Origin: Desulfotalea sp.
GTDB lineage: Bacteria; Desulfobacterota; Desulfobulbia; Desulfobulbales; Desulfocapsaceae
DNA: 64,000 nucleotides
Direction: 5' to 3'
Assembly: GCA_002733995.1 (NCBI GenBank)
Contig: NVXR01000003.1
Span: 1 to 64,000, forward strand
Made by a program: the position numbers and the translations under genes. The stretch's first letter is position 1, and each line of letters starts with the position of its first letter. The notes below the pieces were generated by a model. That model saw only the letters and a list, made by a program, of their open reading frames with translations, did no database searches and had not been told where the DNA came from. Positions 51,985 to 60,942 of the stretch are shown piece after piece.

Positions 51985-53433
51985 ATGAAGTACGCTTTAA
52001 TTGTAATGCTCGCAGTCTACCTGGTAACTTTTGGCTGTAACCCAAAAACGGAAGACGAAAAAACAACACCCCATGACAATGTTGAACAGGCCAGTGTTGA
52101 GCAGATACCAGCTGCAATTACACCAGCCCCACCAGAAAATGTCATTGTTGTCGTCGAAATTTCTGAAACAGAAATACACCCCGCAAAACAGGAAGCTGTA
52201 GCTCCAGAAGCCACAGCAGTTGTACCTCCTGCCAAAGAAGGTGTTGCCACAGAAATCCAAGTAGTAGCAATTCCTGCCAAAGAAGAAGTCGCCGCAGAAA
52301 TTCAAGTAATAGCAATTCCTGAAATTCAGTGGAAAAACATCGCTGAATCTGCCGCAGTCACTGTTCTTGCTCTTATTCATGATACTCCCAACGAGAAGAT
52401 AGCCCCCATAAAGCATGAAGAACCAGCTGAAGAAATAGTTGTTGTTCTTCCGTGTGGCAAAATAATCACCCAAGACGAGCCCCTTCCACAGTCACCTTGT
52501 ATGGAAAATCGCGCACCTGTTGCTCCGCAAGATGCGGCCCCAGCAAAAGGCACAGAACTGAGCGAAGCAATGCAAACAATGCTCACTGCTACAAACAACA
52601 TGGTAATGATTACCAAGCAACTGGTCCTTGCCACCCAACATATGCTTGAAGCCTCAAAAGGTGTTGCCGTTGAAGTCATTGACACAGGGAAAGAAGCTAT
52701 TGAAGCCGCAAGCCCAGCAGTGGAAAATAGCCTAATCAAAAAAGAGATTATCCTAAGCGTTAAAGAGGTTGTATCCGCCACCAAGGAAGCTTTTGAAGCT
52801 ACCTCCGCGGCCCTTTCTAACGCCCTTGAATCAGGCAAAGCTGCAGTTGTGCTCGTTCCTGAAACCGAGACTGTCCTCGTACCTGAGACCAAGACCATCC
52901 TCGTACCTGAGACCAAGACTGTACTCGTTCCTGAAACCGAGACTATCCTCGTACCTGAGACCAAGACTGTACTCGTTCCTGAAACCGAGACTATCCTCGT
53001 TCCTGAGACCAAGACTGTACTCGTTCCTGAAACCGAGACTATCCTCGTTCCTGAGACCGAGACCATCCTCGTACCTGAAACCGAGACTATCCTCGTTCCT
53101 GTAACTAAAACCGTGCTCATGCCCGTAACCGAGACGGTACTCGTTCCTGTAACTAAAACCGTGCTCATGCCCGTAACCGAGACCATACTCGTTCCTGTAA
53201 CTAAGACCGTACTTGTTCCTGAAACCGAGACCGTGCTTGTTCCGGAGACTAAGACCGTACTTGTTCCGGAAACTGAGACCGTACTTGTTCCAGAAACTGA
53301 GACCGTACTTGTTCCAGAAACTGAGACCGTGCTTGTTCCGGAGACTGAGACCGTACTTGTTCAGGAGACTGAGACCGTGCTTGTTCCTGAGACTGTAGTA
53401 GTGCCTGAAGCTAAGGCGGTACCACAACAGTAA
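51985..53433 (+). CDS. Lipoprotein with about 22 tandem eight-residue repeats
   Basis: The 482-residue protein has a leader ending LVTFGC, probably a lipobox, so it is likely outer-membrane anchored. A proline/alanine/glutamate-rich part (about 25-170) and a helical region rich in Ala, Thr and Met (about 190-285) follow. From residue 289 on, the motif [VI]LVPETET is repeated about 22 times, with a block of VLMPVTET/VLVPVTKT in the middle. The end is VVVPEAKAVPQQ. No known family is recognised. A spacer or surface-coat role is possible. GGAGAT seven bases before the ATG. Confidence 0.75.
   Translation: MKYALIVMLAVYLVTFGCNPKTEDEKTTPHDNVEQASVEQIPAAITPAPPENVIVVVEISETEIHPAKQEAVAPEATAVVPPAKEGVATEIQVVAIPAKEEVAAEIQVIAIPEIQWKNIAESAAVTVLALIHDTPNEKIAPIKHEEPAEEIVVVLPCGKIITQDEPLPQSPCMENRAPVAPQDAAPAKGTELSEAMQTMLTATNNMVMITKQLVLATQHMLEASKGVAVEVIDTGKEAIEAASPAVENSLIKKEIILSVKEVVSATKEAFEATSAALSNALESGKAAVVLVPETETVLVPETKTILVPETKTVLVPETETILVPETKTVLVPETETILVPETKTVLVPETETILVPETETILVPETETILVPVTKTVLMPVTETVLVPVTKTVLMPVTETILVPVTKTVLVPETETVLVPETKTVLVPETETVLVPETETVLVPETETVLVPETETVLVQETETVLVPETVVVPEAKAVPQQ
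52849..53394 (+). repeat. 24-bp tandem repeat (minisatellite) coding for VLVPETET
   Basis: About 22.7 units of 24 bases within the lipoprotein gene, mostly one to three bases apart. Neighbouring copies form pairs (KT/ET alternation) and a distinct central block with Met/Val variants, showing unequal expansion. Copy number is likely variable between strains, and assembly across it may be unreliable. Confidence 0.9.
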
Positions 53434-53449
53434 TTTCCTTCTGTTCGAG

Positions 53450-53492
53450 ATGCCTGTAGACAATATTAAAACAATGTCTACAGGCATTTTTT
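53450..53492 (+). terminator. Rho-independent terminator after the repeat lipoprotein gene
   Basis: A perfect 13-bp stem (53450-53462 with 53475-53487) followed by six T at 53487-53492. Confidence 0.9.
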
Positions 53493-53714
53493 ATCACCCT
53501 ACCGTCCCCTCCAAGAGGCAACCAAAAATCGGTCTTAAAAGAGGATTTCTTCCCAAACTCTCCTAAATTCACAACAAATACAACTCCCAACAACATAGCG
53601 TTGCCAAAGATTTTGAGCCAACGCCGCTTGAACTGATGAGAAATACGGGTTAGTATCCGCCATATGCCTTCATAGGAATTACATTTCTCTTACCCACAAA
53701 ATCTCCGTTCAAAC

Positions 53715-54611
53715 ATGCGAAAATTTAACATTCGATCCAGACATCCTCGACAGTGGACCTTCATTCTTCTCCTTTTGCTCAGTGTTTTGCTCAGCTCTTG
53801 TTCCGGGTTTCTTACCAATCGTCTTCTCGGCCCTATCACAGGTAATTTACAGCAACAAACAGATATCAATCTCGTCTGTGAAGGTTCCCCTGCCTACCTG
53901 TTACTCCTTGACTCCATGTTGGTTTCAAACCCTGACAACAAGGCCCTGCTACTATCAGCGACTAAAGCTTATAGCGGCTTTAGTACGGCCCTAAGCGAAT
54001 GTGGTGTAGCCGATAGCCGAATAGCAGCCGTGACTGAGAAGGCCCACTCCTATGGGATACGTCTTCTTCAGCACTACCTGCCATTACAAAATAGCGGCTT
54101 TTTTACACCCTCAGAAGGGGTGGAAGGTTTTGATCGTCAATTGGCTCAATTGAGAAAAAAAGATGTGGAGGAGGTATTCTGGGGAACATTTGGTTGGTTG
54201 ACCTGGGTTCAGAGCCAGCAAGGCTCCCCCGCCTCTATTGCCGACATGGCCATTATAGAAAAGATTATGCTCAGGCTCTTAGATCTTGATGAAACCTATC
54301 AGGGGGGCAGTATCCACGTATTTTTTGGAGCCTATTACGCCCTTAAACCTGCAATGTTTGGTGGCCGTCCGGATTTGAGTAAAGAGCATTTTGAGAAGGC
54401 CCTTACCCTTTCAAAGCGCCGGTTCCTTATCACTCAAACCACCTATGCACAGACCTATGCTCGCAGCACCTTCGACCAAGAGCTCCATGACAAACTGCTG
54501 AACGAGGTCCTCTCATTCCCACCAAGCGAGGCCCCCGAGTTTGGCCTGAGCAATCAGATTGCCAAGAACAGGGCTAAAAAACTGCTCGAACAAAATTACT
54601 TTGGGGATTAA
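53715..54611 (+). CDS. TatT-type lipoprotein of a TRAP transporter
   Basis: The 298-residue lipoprotein (leader ending LLLLLLSVLLSSC) is rich in helices with TPR-like spacing (YLLLLDSMLVSNPDNKALLL, YAQTYARSTFDQELHDKLL). TatT-type proteins pair with TRAP binding proteins in other bacteria (Treponema TatT-TatP) and are thought to pass substrate to them. It is followed by the dctP, dctQ and dctM genes, in the same order. Confidence 0.8.
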   Translation: MRKFNIRSRHPRQWTFILLLLLSVLLSSCSGFLTNRLLGPITGNLQQQTDINLVCEGSPAYLLLLDSMLVSNPDNKALLLSATKAYSGFSTALSECGVADSRIAAVTEKAHSYGIRLLQHYLPLQNSGFFTPSEGVEGFDRQLAQLRKKDVEEVFWGTFGWLTWVQSQQGSPASIADMAIIEKIMLRLLDLDETYQGGSIHVFFGAYYALKPAMFGGRPDLSKEHFEKALTLSKRRFLITQTTYAQTYARSTFDQELHDKLLNEVLSFPPSEAPEFGLSNQIAKNRAKKLLEQNYFGD

Positions 54612-54729
54612 TACTTGCTCATCTGAACAGGTCGTATAAAAAAGGTCCCACCCCAGACATATTTCAAATTAAATTATTTGTCTTTTGTTATTTTTTTTTT
54701 TAATAGAAGCCTACCATGTGGAGAAACCA

Positions 54730-55740
54730 ATGAATTGCCGCACCACAATCATACTATTCACTTGTCTTTTTTACCTATTCTGCTGTTCGCCACTGCAGGC
54801 AAAAACAAAATATCTGTTTAAAATAGCCACTCTTGCACCAGCCGGATCGATATGGGTTGAGCAATTCGAACTGTTTTCTGCCAAGATTTTGCACGATACC
54901 GGCGGAGAGGTACGCTTTCGCATCTATGCGGGTGGAGTGATGGGCGACGACCAAGCAATGCTCAGAAAAATGCGAGTAGGCCAACTCCACGGTGGCGGCT
55001 TCACCATGACAGGGATTTCTCTTCGGGTCCCCGACTTCAGAGTAATGGGGATCCCTTTGCTCTTTGAGTCATACAACGAAGTTGACTATGTCAGGAAGGG
55101 GTTGCTGCCTGAATTTAAAAACCAATTCCGCAAACATGGACTTGAGTTTGTAGCAATGACAGAGGTAGGCTTTATCTACCCCATGTCCACCAAACCGATT
55201 AGCAACTACCTTATGTTCAAAGAGACAAAAAACTGGTGTCCCAGTGGAGACCCGATATCAGAAACGTTTATGAAGTCCCTTGGTATCACTCCAATCTCTC
55301 TGACCATTCCGGATGTTCTCTCATCCCTTCAAAGTGGTCTTGTAGAAACTGTGTACAACTCCTTTTACGGTTCAATCATTATGCAGTGGTTTACCAAGGC
55401 CCACTACATTGTCGATTTCCCTTATGGATATGCCTACGGTGTTTTTGCCTTGAGCTCAAAAAAGTTTAACGCTCTCCCAGCGGAACATCAGGAAGCCATT
55501 AACAAGGCGGCAGAAATCTATTTCCCAATCCTGTTGGCTGAGACAAGAAAAAGTAACGAAGAATCCTACCGAGTTCTGGCTGATCGTGGTAATGAATTTC
55601 AGAAGTTAGATGCTGAGACAATAAAAATTCTCAAAGATAAACGTGATCTTGCTATGACCAAGATGATTCCCGGTGCAGTCTCCGAGAAAATATATAAAAG
55701 AACCGTCGAGCTTCTAGATGAATACCGTAACCAAAAATAG
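54730..55740 (+). CDS. dctP: TRAP transporter substrate-binding protein, DctP family
   Basis: The 336-residue periplasmic protein has a signal peptide (IILFTCLFYLFCCSPLQA) and DctP-type segments such as KIATLAPAGSIWVEQ, GGVMGDDQAMLRKMRVGQLHGG, and GLVETVYNSFYG. The ligand cannot be deduced. The start at 54730 (GGAG seven bases before) is preferred to an in-frame TTG at 54685. Its end overlaps dctQ by 23 bases. Confidence 0.9.
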   Translation: MNCRTTIILFTCLFYLFCCSPLQAKTKYLFKIATLAPAGSIWVEQFELFSAKILHDTGGEVRFRIYAGGVMGDDQAMLRKMRVGQLHGGGFTMTGISLRVPDFRVMGIPLLFESYNEVDYVRKGLLPEFKNQFRKHGLEFVAMTEVGFIYPMSTKPISNYLMFKETKNWCPSGDPISETFMKSLGITPISLTIPDVLSSLQSGLVETVYNSFYGSIIMQWFTKAHYIVDFPYGYAYGVFALSSKKFNALPAEHQEAINKAAEIYFPILLAETRKSNEESYRVLADRGNEFQKLDAETIKILKDKRDLAMTKMIPGAVSEKIYKRTVELLDEYRNQK

Positions 55741-56272
55741 CAGACAAACCGCGCCCTCTCTGGTCTATGCATTGCCCACAGATATGGGGATATTCCGAGT
55801 CGTCAACAAGGTGGAAGAGATTTTGCTGTCCCTTACTCTTATGACGATGATCCTCCTCGCCTGCAGCCAGATCTTTCTACGGACCTTTTTATCCACTGGT
55901 CTGCTCTGGGCGGACCCTCTTTTGCGTTATCTCGTACTCTGGAGTGGTCTTCTCGGCGCCGTGGCAGCAACGGGCCAGGGCAAACACATTGCTCTTGATG
56001 TGCTCAGTAGAAGCGTGCCTAAAGCCTTTGCCCCTTGGATCAATTTTTCAACACTTGTTTTTTGCAGTCTTACCTCTATGGGCCTTTCCTGGGCTGGTAT
56101 TCTATTTATTCAGGGAGAACTGGAGTATGAACTCATCGGCCCCTTATCCCTGCCCGTCTGGTTTTGGAGTGCTATTTTCCCTGTGGCTTTTTGTCTGATC
56201 ACCGTTAAATACCTCATTCTCTGCTTCCTGCAACTACGCCGGATATTTCAGATGAAACATCTACAAGGTTGA
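55718..56272 (+). CDS. dctQ: TRAP transporter small membrane subunit
   Basis: The 184-residue protein has four likely transmembrane helices (near residues 30-55, 65-80, 95-120, 135-160). It starts inside the last codons of dctP and ends ten bases before dctM, so the three are a tight operon. Confidence 0.85.
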   Translation: MNTVTKNSRQTAPSLVYALPTDMGIFRVVNKVEEILLSLTLMTMILLACSQIFLRTFLSTGLLWADPLLRYLVLWSGLLGAVAATGQGKHIALDVLSRSVPKAFAPWINFSTLVFCSLTSMGLSWAGILFIQGELEYELIGPLSLPVWFWSAIFPVAFCLITVKYLILCFLQLRRIFQMKHLQG

Positions 56273-56282
56273 ACATCCCCCA

Positions 56283-57548
56283 ATGAGTCTGCTGAAAATC
56301 ATCATTTTTTGCCTGGCACTGCTACGCACCCCCTTGTTTCTTATAATAAGCGCTATTGCCCTAGTTTCTTTCTACACGGCCGACATCGACATTTCTGTGG
56401 TGATAATAGAAATGTCCCGCCTTGCCGACACCCCGATACTCGTATCTTTGCCACTCTTTATATTTGCAGGAGTTCTACTCTCTGAGAGTCAGGCCCCCAA
56501 AAGAATGCTCCATTTTTCCCAGATATTTCTCGGTTGGCTTCCCGGGGGGCTCGCGGTCATTTCACTTTTTGTCTGCGCCATATTTACCGCATTTACAGGT
56601 GCTTCTGGGGTGACGATTTTCGCCCTTGGAGGAATCCTTTTACCCGCACTTTTAGCCGACGGTTATGACGAAAAATTCTCCATGGGCCTTATCACCTCAT
56701 CGGGAAGCCTTGGCCTGTTGTTTCCACCAAGCCTGCCCCTCATACTGTACGGAGTAATAGCCGGATCACGGATTGACCATCTTTTCCTGGCCGGTATCCT
56801 TCCCGGGCTGTGTATGCTGGCACTTCTGGCCGGTTACGCCATAATAAAAAGTGGCCCTGTGAAGAAGAAAAAAAGACGGTCTACGAAGAAGGATTTTGTG
56901 GAGGGACTAAAGGAAATTGGCTGGGAACTGCCCCTCCCCTTTCTGCTTATCGGTGGTATCTATGGAGGTTTTCTTGTTCCCAGTGAGGCCGCTGCGGTAA
57001 CCGCCCTATATGTTCTTATTGTTGAGGTTTTTATCCACAGAGATATTTCCCTGTCTCAACTCTTTCCTATCATGAGCAAGTCCATGGTGCTCTTTGGCGG
57101 CATCCTGGTGATTCTCGCGGCGTCTATGGCCTCGACCAATTTCCTCATTGATCAGGAGGTTCCCACCCGACTTTTTGAATTTATTCAAAAATACATAGAC
57201 TCTAAATATTCTTTTTTACTTCTTCTCAATATCTTTCTTCTCCTCGTCGGAGCAATGCTTGATATCTTTTCGGCCCTGATACTCATCGTACCGCTCATCT
57301 TACCCATAGCCATTGGCTACGGTATTGACCCGATCCATCTTGGAATTATCTTTCTCACCAACTTGCAGATCGGCTATTGCACACCCCCTGTGGGCCTCAA
57401 TCTCTTTTTAGCATCATACAGATTTGAAAAACCGGTCACAGAGCTGTACAAGTCAACACTTCCATTTCTGGGCCTACTCCTCATAACCCTTGTTATAATA
57501 ACGTACGTGCCACTGCTCAGTTCTTTTCTGATCTCTCGGTTTGGCTAG
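56283..57548 (+). CDS. dctM: TRAP transporter large membrane subunit
   Basis: The 421-residue protein has about twelve hydrophobic helices and the DctM-type segments GASGVTIFALGGILLPALLADGY and GLLFPPSLPLILYGVIAG. The last helices hold ILVPLILPIAIGYGIDPIHLGIIF and TPPVGLNLFLASY. It is the sodium- or proton-coupled transport channel. It ends against the palindrome shared with codA. Confidence 0.93.
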   Translation: MSLLKIIIFCLALLRTPLFLIISAIALVSFYTADIDISVVIIEMSRLADTPILVSLPLFIFAGVLLSESQAPKRMLHFSQIFLGWLPGGLAVISLFVCAIFTAFTGASGVTIFALGGILLPALLADGYDEKFSMGLITSSGSLGLLFPPSLPLILYGVIAGSRIDHLFLAGILPGLCMLALLAGYAIIKSGPVKKKKRRSTKKDFVEGLKEIGWELPLPFLLIGGIYGGFLVPSEAAAVTALYVLIVEVFIHRDISLSQLFPIMSKSMVLFGGILVILAASMASTNFLIDQEVPTRLFEFIQKYIDSKYSFLLLLNIFLLLVGAMLDIFSALILIVPLILPIAIGYGIDPIHLGIIFLTNLQIGYCTPPVGLNLFLASYRFEKPVTELYKSTLPFLGLLLITLVIITYVPLLSSFLISRFG

Positions 57549-57622
57549 TTTGTAGAAGTGATGGTTTAAGCGAGTCGGATTTGGTCTTGGGAAACTGAAG
57601 TAGATGATACACCCTAGCAGCC

Positions 57623-57643
57623 CCGGAGCTGACTCAGCTCCGG
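57623..57643. promoter_or_regulatory. Perfect palindrome between convergent dctM and codA
   Basis: 10-bp arms CCGGAGCTGA and TCAGCTCCGG around one base. It would fold in either transcript. There is no T run, so a bidirectional rho-dependent or protein-binding role is possible. Confidence 0.5.
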
Positions 57644-57670
57644 TACAGGCAACACTTCCAGGCGCGGGGA

Positions 57671-58939
57671 TTACAGAAAATCCACCTGGCCCTCATTGCG
57701 GCCAAAGTGCAACTGGGCCTTCACTTCAGGTGTCTCCGCTATGCACAGACCCCGTCGAAAAACGGCCAGCCTTGCAGGACGAAGGCGAAGAGCATCCGAA
57801 ACTGATTTGGCTTGCAGTAGTACAAAACTAGCGTCTTTACCCACTTCCAAGCCATAGTTTTCCAGCTGCATTACCTGGGCGGCACGGCCTGTCACCATGG
57901 AAAAGACATCGGCTAACTGAGAGTTCCCAAGCATCTGTAAACAATGCGCACCCATATGGGCAACCTCCAGCATGTCGTGACTTCCCATGGGGTACCAAGG
58001 ATCCATCACACAGTCATGCCCTAAGGCCACATTGACTCCAGCCCCAAGTAGCTCCGGTACCCTGGTGAGCCCTCTTCTTTTTGGATAGTTGTCCTGCCTG
58101 CCCTGGAGGTGAATATTTATCAGGGGATTACAGATAACCTGAATCTCTGACTCCGCTATGAGCGGCAGCAATTTTGAAACGTAATAATTATCCATGGAAT
58201 GCATGGAGGTAAGATGGGAGCCGGTCACTTTAGCTCCAAGGCCTGTGCGCCTTGCTTCATACGCAAGATGCTCTATATGCCTTGAAAGAGGATCATCGCT
58301 TTCGTCGCAATGCATGTCAACCTGCAAGCCCTTTTGGGCCGCTAGCTCGCAGAGCCAGGTGATGGACTCTGTTCCGTGGCTCGTGGTTCGTTCAAAGTGA
58401 GGAATTCCTCCAACAACATCAACACCCTTCTCAACTGCGCGAACGAGGAGATCTTTCCCCTGTGAACTGCGCAAAAGACCCTCCTGGGGGAAGGCGACAA
58501 GCTGGATGTCTACCCACTCACGCATCTCCTCTTTCACCTCAAGAAGTACATCCACTGCAAGTAAGGTGGGATCCGTCACATCCACATGGGTTCGTACAGC
58601 CAATGTTCCCCGAGCAATGGACCAGTCAAGCAACCGCAGGGCCCGTTTTTTTATGACCTCTGCCTTAAGATCAGCTTTAAGTTCCGCCCATATCTGTATA
58701 CCTTCCAGCAGTGTACCGCTTTCATTGAACCTAGGCGTACCGAGTGATAAGGTGGAATCCATATGAAAATGAGGGTCCACAAAAGGCGGGGTGAGCAGAT
58801 AGCCCCTAGCGTTGAACTCATCCTCGGCCTGTGCAACAATATGCGGGGCAATTTCTACAAATTTTCCAGCCGAAATTCCCAGATCAACACATTCAACAGC
58901 CCCGGGTAACAAACCATTTCTAATTATACAATCTAACAT
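57671..58939 (-). CDS. codA: Cytosine deaminase
   Basis: The 422-residue amidohydrolase is close to E. coli CodA (427 residues). It has metal-binding DPHFHMDSTLSLG, RTHVDVTDP, IPHFERTTSHG, DMHCDESDD, and the catalytic Asp in GHDCVMDPWYPMG. It releases ammonia from cytosine to give uracil. It is the last gene of the nucleoside-uptake operon, nine bases after the permease gene's stop, so uptake and salvage are linked. Isoguanine deamination is a known side activity of the family. Confidence 0.9.
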   Translation of the reverse strand: MLDCIIRNGLLPGAVECVDLGISAGKFVEIAPHIVAQAEDEFNARGYLLTPPFVDPHFHMDSTLSLGTPRFNESGTLLEGIQIWAELKADLKAEVIKKRALRLLDWSIARGTLAVRTHVDVTDPTLLAVDVLLEVKEEMREWVDIQLVAFPQEGLLRSSQGKDLLVRAVEKGVDVVGGIPHFERTTSHGTESITWLCELAAQKGLQVDMHCDESDDPLSRHIEHLAYEARRTGLGAKVTGSHLTSMHSMDNYYVSKLLPLIAESEIQVICNPLINIHLQGRQDNYPKRRGLTRVPELLGAGVNVALGHDCVMDPWYPMGSHDMLEVAHMGAHCLQMLGNSQLADVFSMVTGRAAQVMQLENYGLEVGKDASFVLLQAKSVSDALRLRPARLAVFRRGLCIAETPEVKAQLHFGRNEGQVDFL

Positions 58940-58948
58940 TTTCTCACC

Positions 58949-59890
58949 TCATCTCTCACCTTTCCGAAATGGCACCAGAAGCGCCTTAGGATAGGCAGAA
59001 CGTCTGGACATAAGAATCAAAGCAGCAATTGAAAGTACGTAGGGCATCATAAGATAAAACTGGTACGGCACAACCATGGAGATATCCTGCTGAACCCTCA
59101 TTTGCAGAGCGTCAAAGACCGCAAACAGTACTACTCCCACTAACGCCTTAGATGGTTTCCATGAAGAAAAGACCACAAGAGCGATACAAATCCAGCCCCT
59201 GCCATTGACCATGCCGATATAAAAGGCATCGAAGGCAGAGAGGGTCAAAAATGCCCCGCCGATGGCCATAAGAGCACTTCCAGCAACCACAGCACACGTT
59301 CTGATGGCAAAGACAGAAAGCCCTTGGGATTCAACCGCCATAGGGTTTTCACCGGTCATGCACAGGGCGAGTCCTGCGGGGGTATATTTTAAGAACCAAC
59401 CTATAAAAAAGACCATAAAGATGGCAAGCAGTGTTAAGGGTGACTGGTTAAATAGAACCGGTCCTAACAGAGGTATATCGCCAAGTATAGGTATATCCAA
59501 CGGCGCAAAGGGTATAATTTTGGGTGGCGTTGTCACATCTGGGAGAACCATTCTAAAGACAAATGAAGACAGGGCGGTGGCAAGCATAGTAATACCAAGG
59601 CCCGTCACATGTTGGGACAGCCCAAGATGCACGGTGAAGATCGCATGTACAAGCCCAATACCGCCTCCGACTGCTGCGGCAAAAAGGACTCCTCCCCAGA
59701 GATCTCCCCCCATATACACCCAGGTCCATCCGGCCATACAGCCCGCAGCCATAATCCCTTCAACACCAAGATTTAACACGCCTGCTCGTTCACATATCAA
59801 CTCCCCCAGCGTTCCAAAAAGAAGTGGGGTTGCCATGCGCACTACAGCCATCCAAAAACCAACCTCTAAAAACATATGCAGTATATCCAT
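58949..59890 (-). CDS. Nucleoside-type ABC transporter permease (second)
   Basis: The 313-residue integral membrane protein of the BMP/Nup class shows GTLGELICERAGVLNLGVEGIM and the sequence GINY-like end. It has about eight to ten helices. ATG at 59890 (AGGTGG upstream) follows the previous gene's stop by two bases; a GTG at 59902 is in frame. Position in the operon: after the first permease, before codA. Confidence 0.88.
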   Translation of the reverse strand: MDILHMFLEVGFWMAVVRMATPLLFGTLGELICERAGVLNLGVEGIMAAGCMAGWTWVYMGGDLWGGVLFAAAVGGGIGLVHAIFTVHLGLSQHVTGLGITMLATALSSFVFRMVLPDVTTPPKIIPFAPLDIPILGDIPLLGPVLFNQSPLTLLAIFMVFFIGWFLKYTPAGLALCMTGENPMAVESQGLSVFAIRTCAVVAGSALMAIGGAFLTLSAFDAFYIGMVNGRGWICIALVVFSSWKPSKALVGVVLFAVFDALQMRVQQDISMVVPYQFYLMMPYVLSIAALILMSRRSAYPKALLVPFRKGER

Positions 59891-59892
59891 GG

Positions 59893-60942
59893 CTACTTCC
59901 ACCTGATCCTGTATCGGACAAGTAACATACTGACAAGTACGGCAAGCAGGGAAACAGCTGTTGCAACATCAGCAATATAATTTGAGATATTAAGTGCTCT
60001 GCTCATGGAGTCTGCACCGATTGAAAGCATCGCAACAAAAAATGCGGCAACAACCACGCCCAGAGGATGCAGGCCTGCGAGCATTGCCACAACAATACCT
60101 GAATAACCAAAGCCCGGAGACAGATCAAGAGTAAGGTAACCTTTGAGCCCACAAAGTTCAGACACTCCGGCACATCCGGCAAGACCGCCGGAGATAAGGG
60201 CCGTTCTTACCACCACAGGATTCACAGGAATCCCAGCAAAGCGGCTGGCTCCAGCGTTGTATCCCACGGCTCTTATCTGATATCCCCAGGTGGTAAATCG
60301 CATAAACAACCAGAGAAGAACAGAGGCCCCAAAGGCCCAGATAAGCCCCATATGTAACCGCGTTTTGGCCAGAAGCGTCGAAAGTAATGCCGTATCAACC
60401 ATCGGCGCAGCCTGGGGCCAGCCCATGGCCATCGGGTCCTTCCAGGGACCGAAAACCAGATAGTTGACAAAAAGAAGAATAATAAAATTAAGCAACAGCG
60501 TGGTGACCACTTCATCCACGGCGAGCCATGTTTTTAAGAGAGTAGGCCCCAGTAACAACAATCCACCCAAGAGTGCTCCAGCGGCGAAAAGCAGGGGGAG
60601 CATCAACCAGCCCGGCAGATCAATCATGCCTGTACCAAGCCAGGTGGCCATACAGGCACCGCCATATAACTGGCCCTCTGCTCCGATATTCCAAAGCTTG
60701 GCCTTAAAGGCAACGGCCACAGCAAGACCTGTAAAAATAAGCGGTATCGTGCGTGCAAGGGTTTCAGACAGAGCAAACTTTGAACCAACGGAACCTTTGA
60801 TGAACAAAAAGAAGGCCTGAACAGGTGAGGCGTCAGCCCAAAGAATTAAAACTGAACAGGCTAGGAGGGCAACAACTGCCGAGCCAAAAGGAACCACTGC
60901 TCGTAAGAGCAAAGAACTATGTTCCCTCGGTTCAAGCCTCAT
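59893..60942 (-). CDS. Nucleoside-type ABC transporter permease (first)
   Basis: The 349-residue integral membrane protein has ETLARTIPLIFTGLAVAVAFKAKLWNIGAEGQLY and NPVVVRTALISGGLAGCAG, typical of NupB-type permeases. ATG at 60942 has GGAGG six bases before and overlaps the end of the ATPase gene by 11 bases; a TTG at 60969 is in frame. With the partner permease it forms the channel. Confidence 0.88.
   Translation of the reverse strand: MRLEPREHSSLLLRAVVPFGSAVVALLACSVLILWADASPVQAFFLFIKGSVGSKFALSETLARTIPLIFTGLAVAVAFKAKLWNIGAEGQLYGGACMATWLGTGMIDLPGWLMLPLLFAAGALLGGLLLLGPTLLKTWLAVDEVVTTLLLNFIILLFVNYLVFGPWKDPMAMGWPQAAPMVDTALLSTLLAKTRLHMGLIWAFGASVLLWLFMRFTTWGYQIRAVGYNAGASRFAGIPVNPVVVRTALISGGLAGCAGVSELCGLKGYLTLDLSPGFGYSGIVVAMLAGLHPLGVVVAAFFVAMLSIGADSMSRALNISNYIADVATAVSLLAVLVSMLLVRYRIRWK

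Noticed and set aside
52849..53394. The tandem repeats as a CRISPR array
   Set aside because: The 24-bp units are contiguous without unique spacers and keep a reading frame; no cas gene is nearby.
52377..53487. Two long minus-strand frames across the repeat lipoprotein gene
   Set aside because: They are produced by the 24-bp repeat, which lacks stops in several frames. The + strand frame has a ribosome binding site, a lipoprotein leader and a terminator.
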